Shown: positions 5,621-6,064 of the stretch, one piece after another
Layout of the letters: every line of letters starts with the position of its first letter
How positions within the stretch are numbered: the stretch's first letter is position 1
Assembly: GCA_004356265.1 (NCBI GenBank)
Contig: SMXK01000028.1
Location: forward strand, 1-6,064
Reading direction: 5' to 3'
DNA from: Bacteroidota bacterium
GTDB lineage: Bacteria; Bacteroidota; Rhodothermia; Rhodothermales; UBA10348
Length of the DNA stretch: 6,064 nucleotides
Position numbers and translations under genes: made by a program
The notes under the pieces: generated by a model
Told to the model about the DNA's origin: nothing
Databases searched by the model: none
Seen by the model: the letters and a program-made list of their open reading frames with translations, nothing else

Positions 5621-5893
5621 TCAGTTGCCGGGATTATCCATCTTGTCCACGATGGCAGTTATTACAGCGTCGACAGGTTTATTGCGAGTCAGCTCTGTCT
5701 GACGAGCACTCGATCCCTGGGCAAATAATACCGTTTCACCAACGCCGGCACCCACACTATCGACGGCTACAACGAATTTTGACTTCAGCGACCCGTCCAT
5801 ATTGAGCTCCTGCACGAGCTGTAGCGTCATTCCCGTGAGCTGCTCATCTTTCCTGGTAGCCCAGACAGTTCCTACTACTTTCCCGAGCGTCAT
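5621..5893 (-). CDS. Bacterial microcompartment vertex protein (EutN/CcmL family), canonical copy
   Basis: This 90-residue pentameric shell-vertex protein resembles CcmL, EutN and PduN. It shows TLGKVVGTVWATRKDEQLTG (2-21), a hydrophobic strand ending QLVQEL, VVAVDSVGAGVGETVLFAQG (41-60), the hallmark GSSAR (60-64), and PVDAVITAIVD (73-83). Length and motif spacing are normal for the family. The start is ATG, with AAGG (minus strand of 5901-5904) seven bases upstream. It lies 45 bases after the phosphopentomutase stop and six bases before the second vertex gene, on the same strand, so the three probably form one transcript. It shares the family fold with its neighbour but differs along most of the central loop, so the pair is an old duplication or separately acquired, not a recent copy. 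Hexameric BMC-domain shell proteins should lie upstream, beyond the right edge. Confidence 0.92.
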   Translation of the reverse strand: MTLGKVVGTVWATRKDEQLTGMTLQLVQELNMDGSLKSKFVVAVDSVGAGVGETVLFAQGSSARQTELTRNKPVDAVITAIVDKMDNPGN

Positions 5894-5900
5894 GTTGAGA

Positions 5901-5904
5901 CCTT
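5901..5904 (-). promoter_or_regulatory. Ribosome binding site of the first vertex-protein gene
   Basis: On the minus strand AAGG ends seven bases before the ATG at 5893. It supports translation initiation independent of the upstream phosphopentomutase gene, whose stop is 45 bases away. Confidence 0.45.
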
Positions 5905-5938
5905 AAACAAATGTGGTTTCGAAATAGGGACCGCGATA

Positions 5939-6064
5939 CTACAGGAACGATACCCCTGGTCCGGCGAAAGGTACATCAAAATATTCCGCCACAGTAGCTG
6001 CATGGTCGCAAAATGAAGTCCGAACACCGAGGTTTCCCGCATCAGATGCGGTCTGATTATCCTC
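5939..6064 (-). CDS. deoB: Phosphopentomutase, C-terminal fragment (5' part outside window)
   Basis: Only the last 41 residues are in the window. The frame is open to the right edge and ends in TAG. The fragment contains NLGVRTSFCDHAATVAEYF and ends GVSFL. This matches the C-terminus of DeoB/Drm phosphopentomutases, where LG.R..FADIGATIAENFG followed by a GKSFL-like end is usual. The enzyme interconverts (deoxy)ribose-1-phosphate and (deoxy)ribose-5-phosphate, linking nucleoside phosphorolysis to the pentose phosphate pathway and to deoxyribose-phosphate aldolase. The metal-binding residues of this alkaline-phosphatase-superfamily enzyme are off the window. It precedes two microcompartment vertex genes on the same strand, with a 45-base gap. 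No encapsulation-like helix is visible at this C-terminus, since the protein stops at the normal family end. The call rests on a short but characteristic segment. Confidence 0.78.
   Translation of the reverse strand, partial: EDNQTASDAGNLGVRTSFCDHAATVAEYFDVPFAGPGVSFL

Noticed and set aside
5531..5805. Plus-strand open frames opposite the vertex-protein genes
   Set aside because: The opposite strand encodes two clear EutN/CcmL proteins. The + frames have no family resemblance.
5939..6064. Cofactor-independent phosphoglycerate mutase or another alkaline-phosphatase-superfamily enzyme
   Set aside because: The LGVRTSFCD and GVSFL ending fits phosphopentomutase better. With 41 residues this is likely but not certain.

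Overview
The window looks like chromosome from a bacterium of the FCB group (Bacteroidota in the broad sense), most likely a Rhodothermota/Balneolota-like lineage of moderate GC content. The evidence is a short Bacteroidota-style primary sigma factor with no region 1.1 or non-conserved spacer, a GWxTD-domain protein, and a folP-cdaA pair, an adjacency I recall from this group. The taxonomic call is inference from family resemblance only.

Layout, left to right. (1) The 3' part of a GWxTD-domain gene runs in from the left edge on the + strand and ends at 1669. (2) It converges, with a 33-base gap, on a complete 279-residue group-1-type sigma-70 factor on the minus strand (1703-2542). (3) A 263-base divergent intergenic region (2543-2805) separates the sigma gene from a + strand operon. 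It holds a long imperfect inverted repeat (2604-2670) and smaller inverted repeats. (4) The + operon is folP (dihydropteroate synthase, TTG start), a 28-codon ORF, cdaA (membrane diadenylate cyclase, GTG start) and pcm (protein-L-isoaspartate methyltransferase). The 28-codon ORF overlaps folP by ATGA and cdaA by GTGA, so it fills the folP-cdaA gap exactly. (5) Converging on pcm is the 3' end of a minus-strand operon: the C-terminus of a phosphopentomutase (deoB-like, cut by the right edge), then two adjacent EutN/CcmL-family bacterial microcompartment vertex proteins.

The left and centre are mostly housekeeping: transcription initiation, folate synthesis, c-di-AMP signalling and protein repair. 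The right end is the most interesting part. Two pentameric microcompartment shell genes directly follow a pentose-phosphate mutase, which suggests the tail of a microcompartment operon handling (deoxy)ribose phosphates. The enzymes and hexameric shell proteins needed to prove this would lie beyond base 6064. No tRNA, rRNA, CRISPR array, insertion sequence or phage feature was seen.
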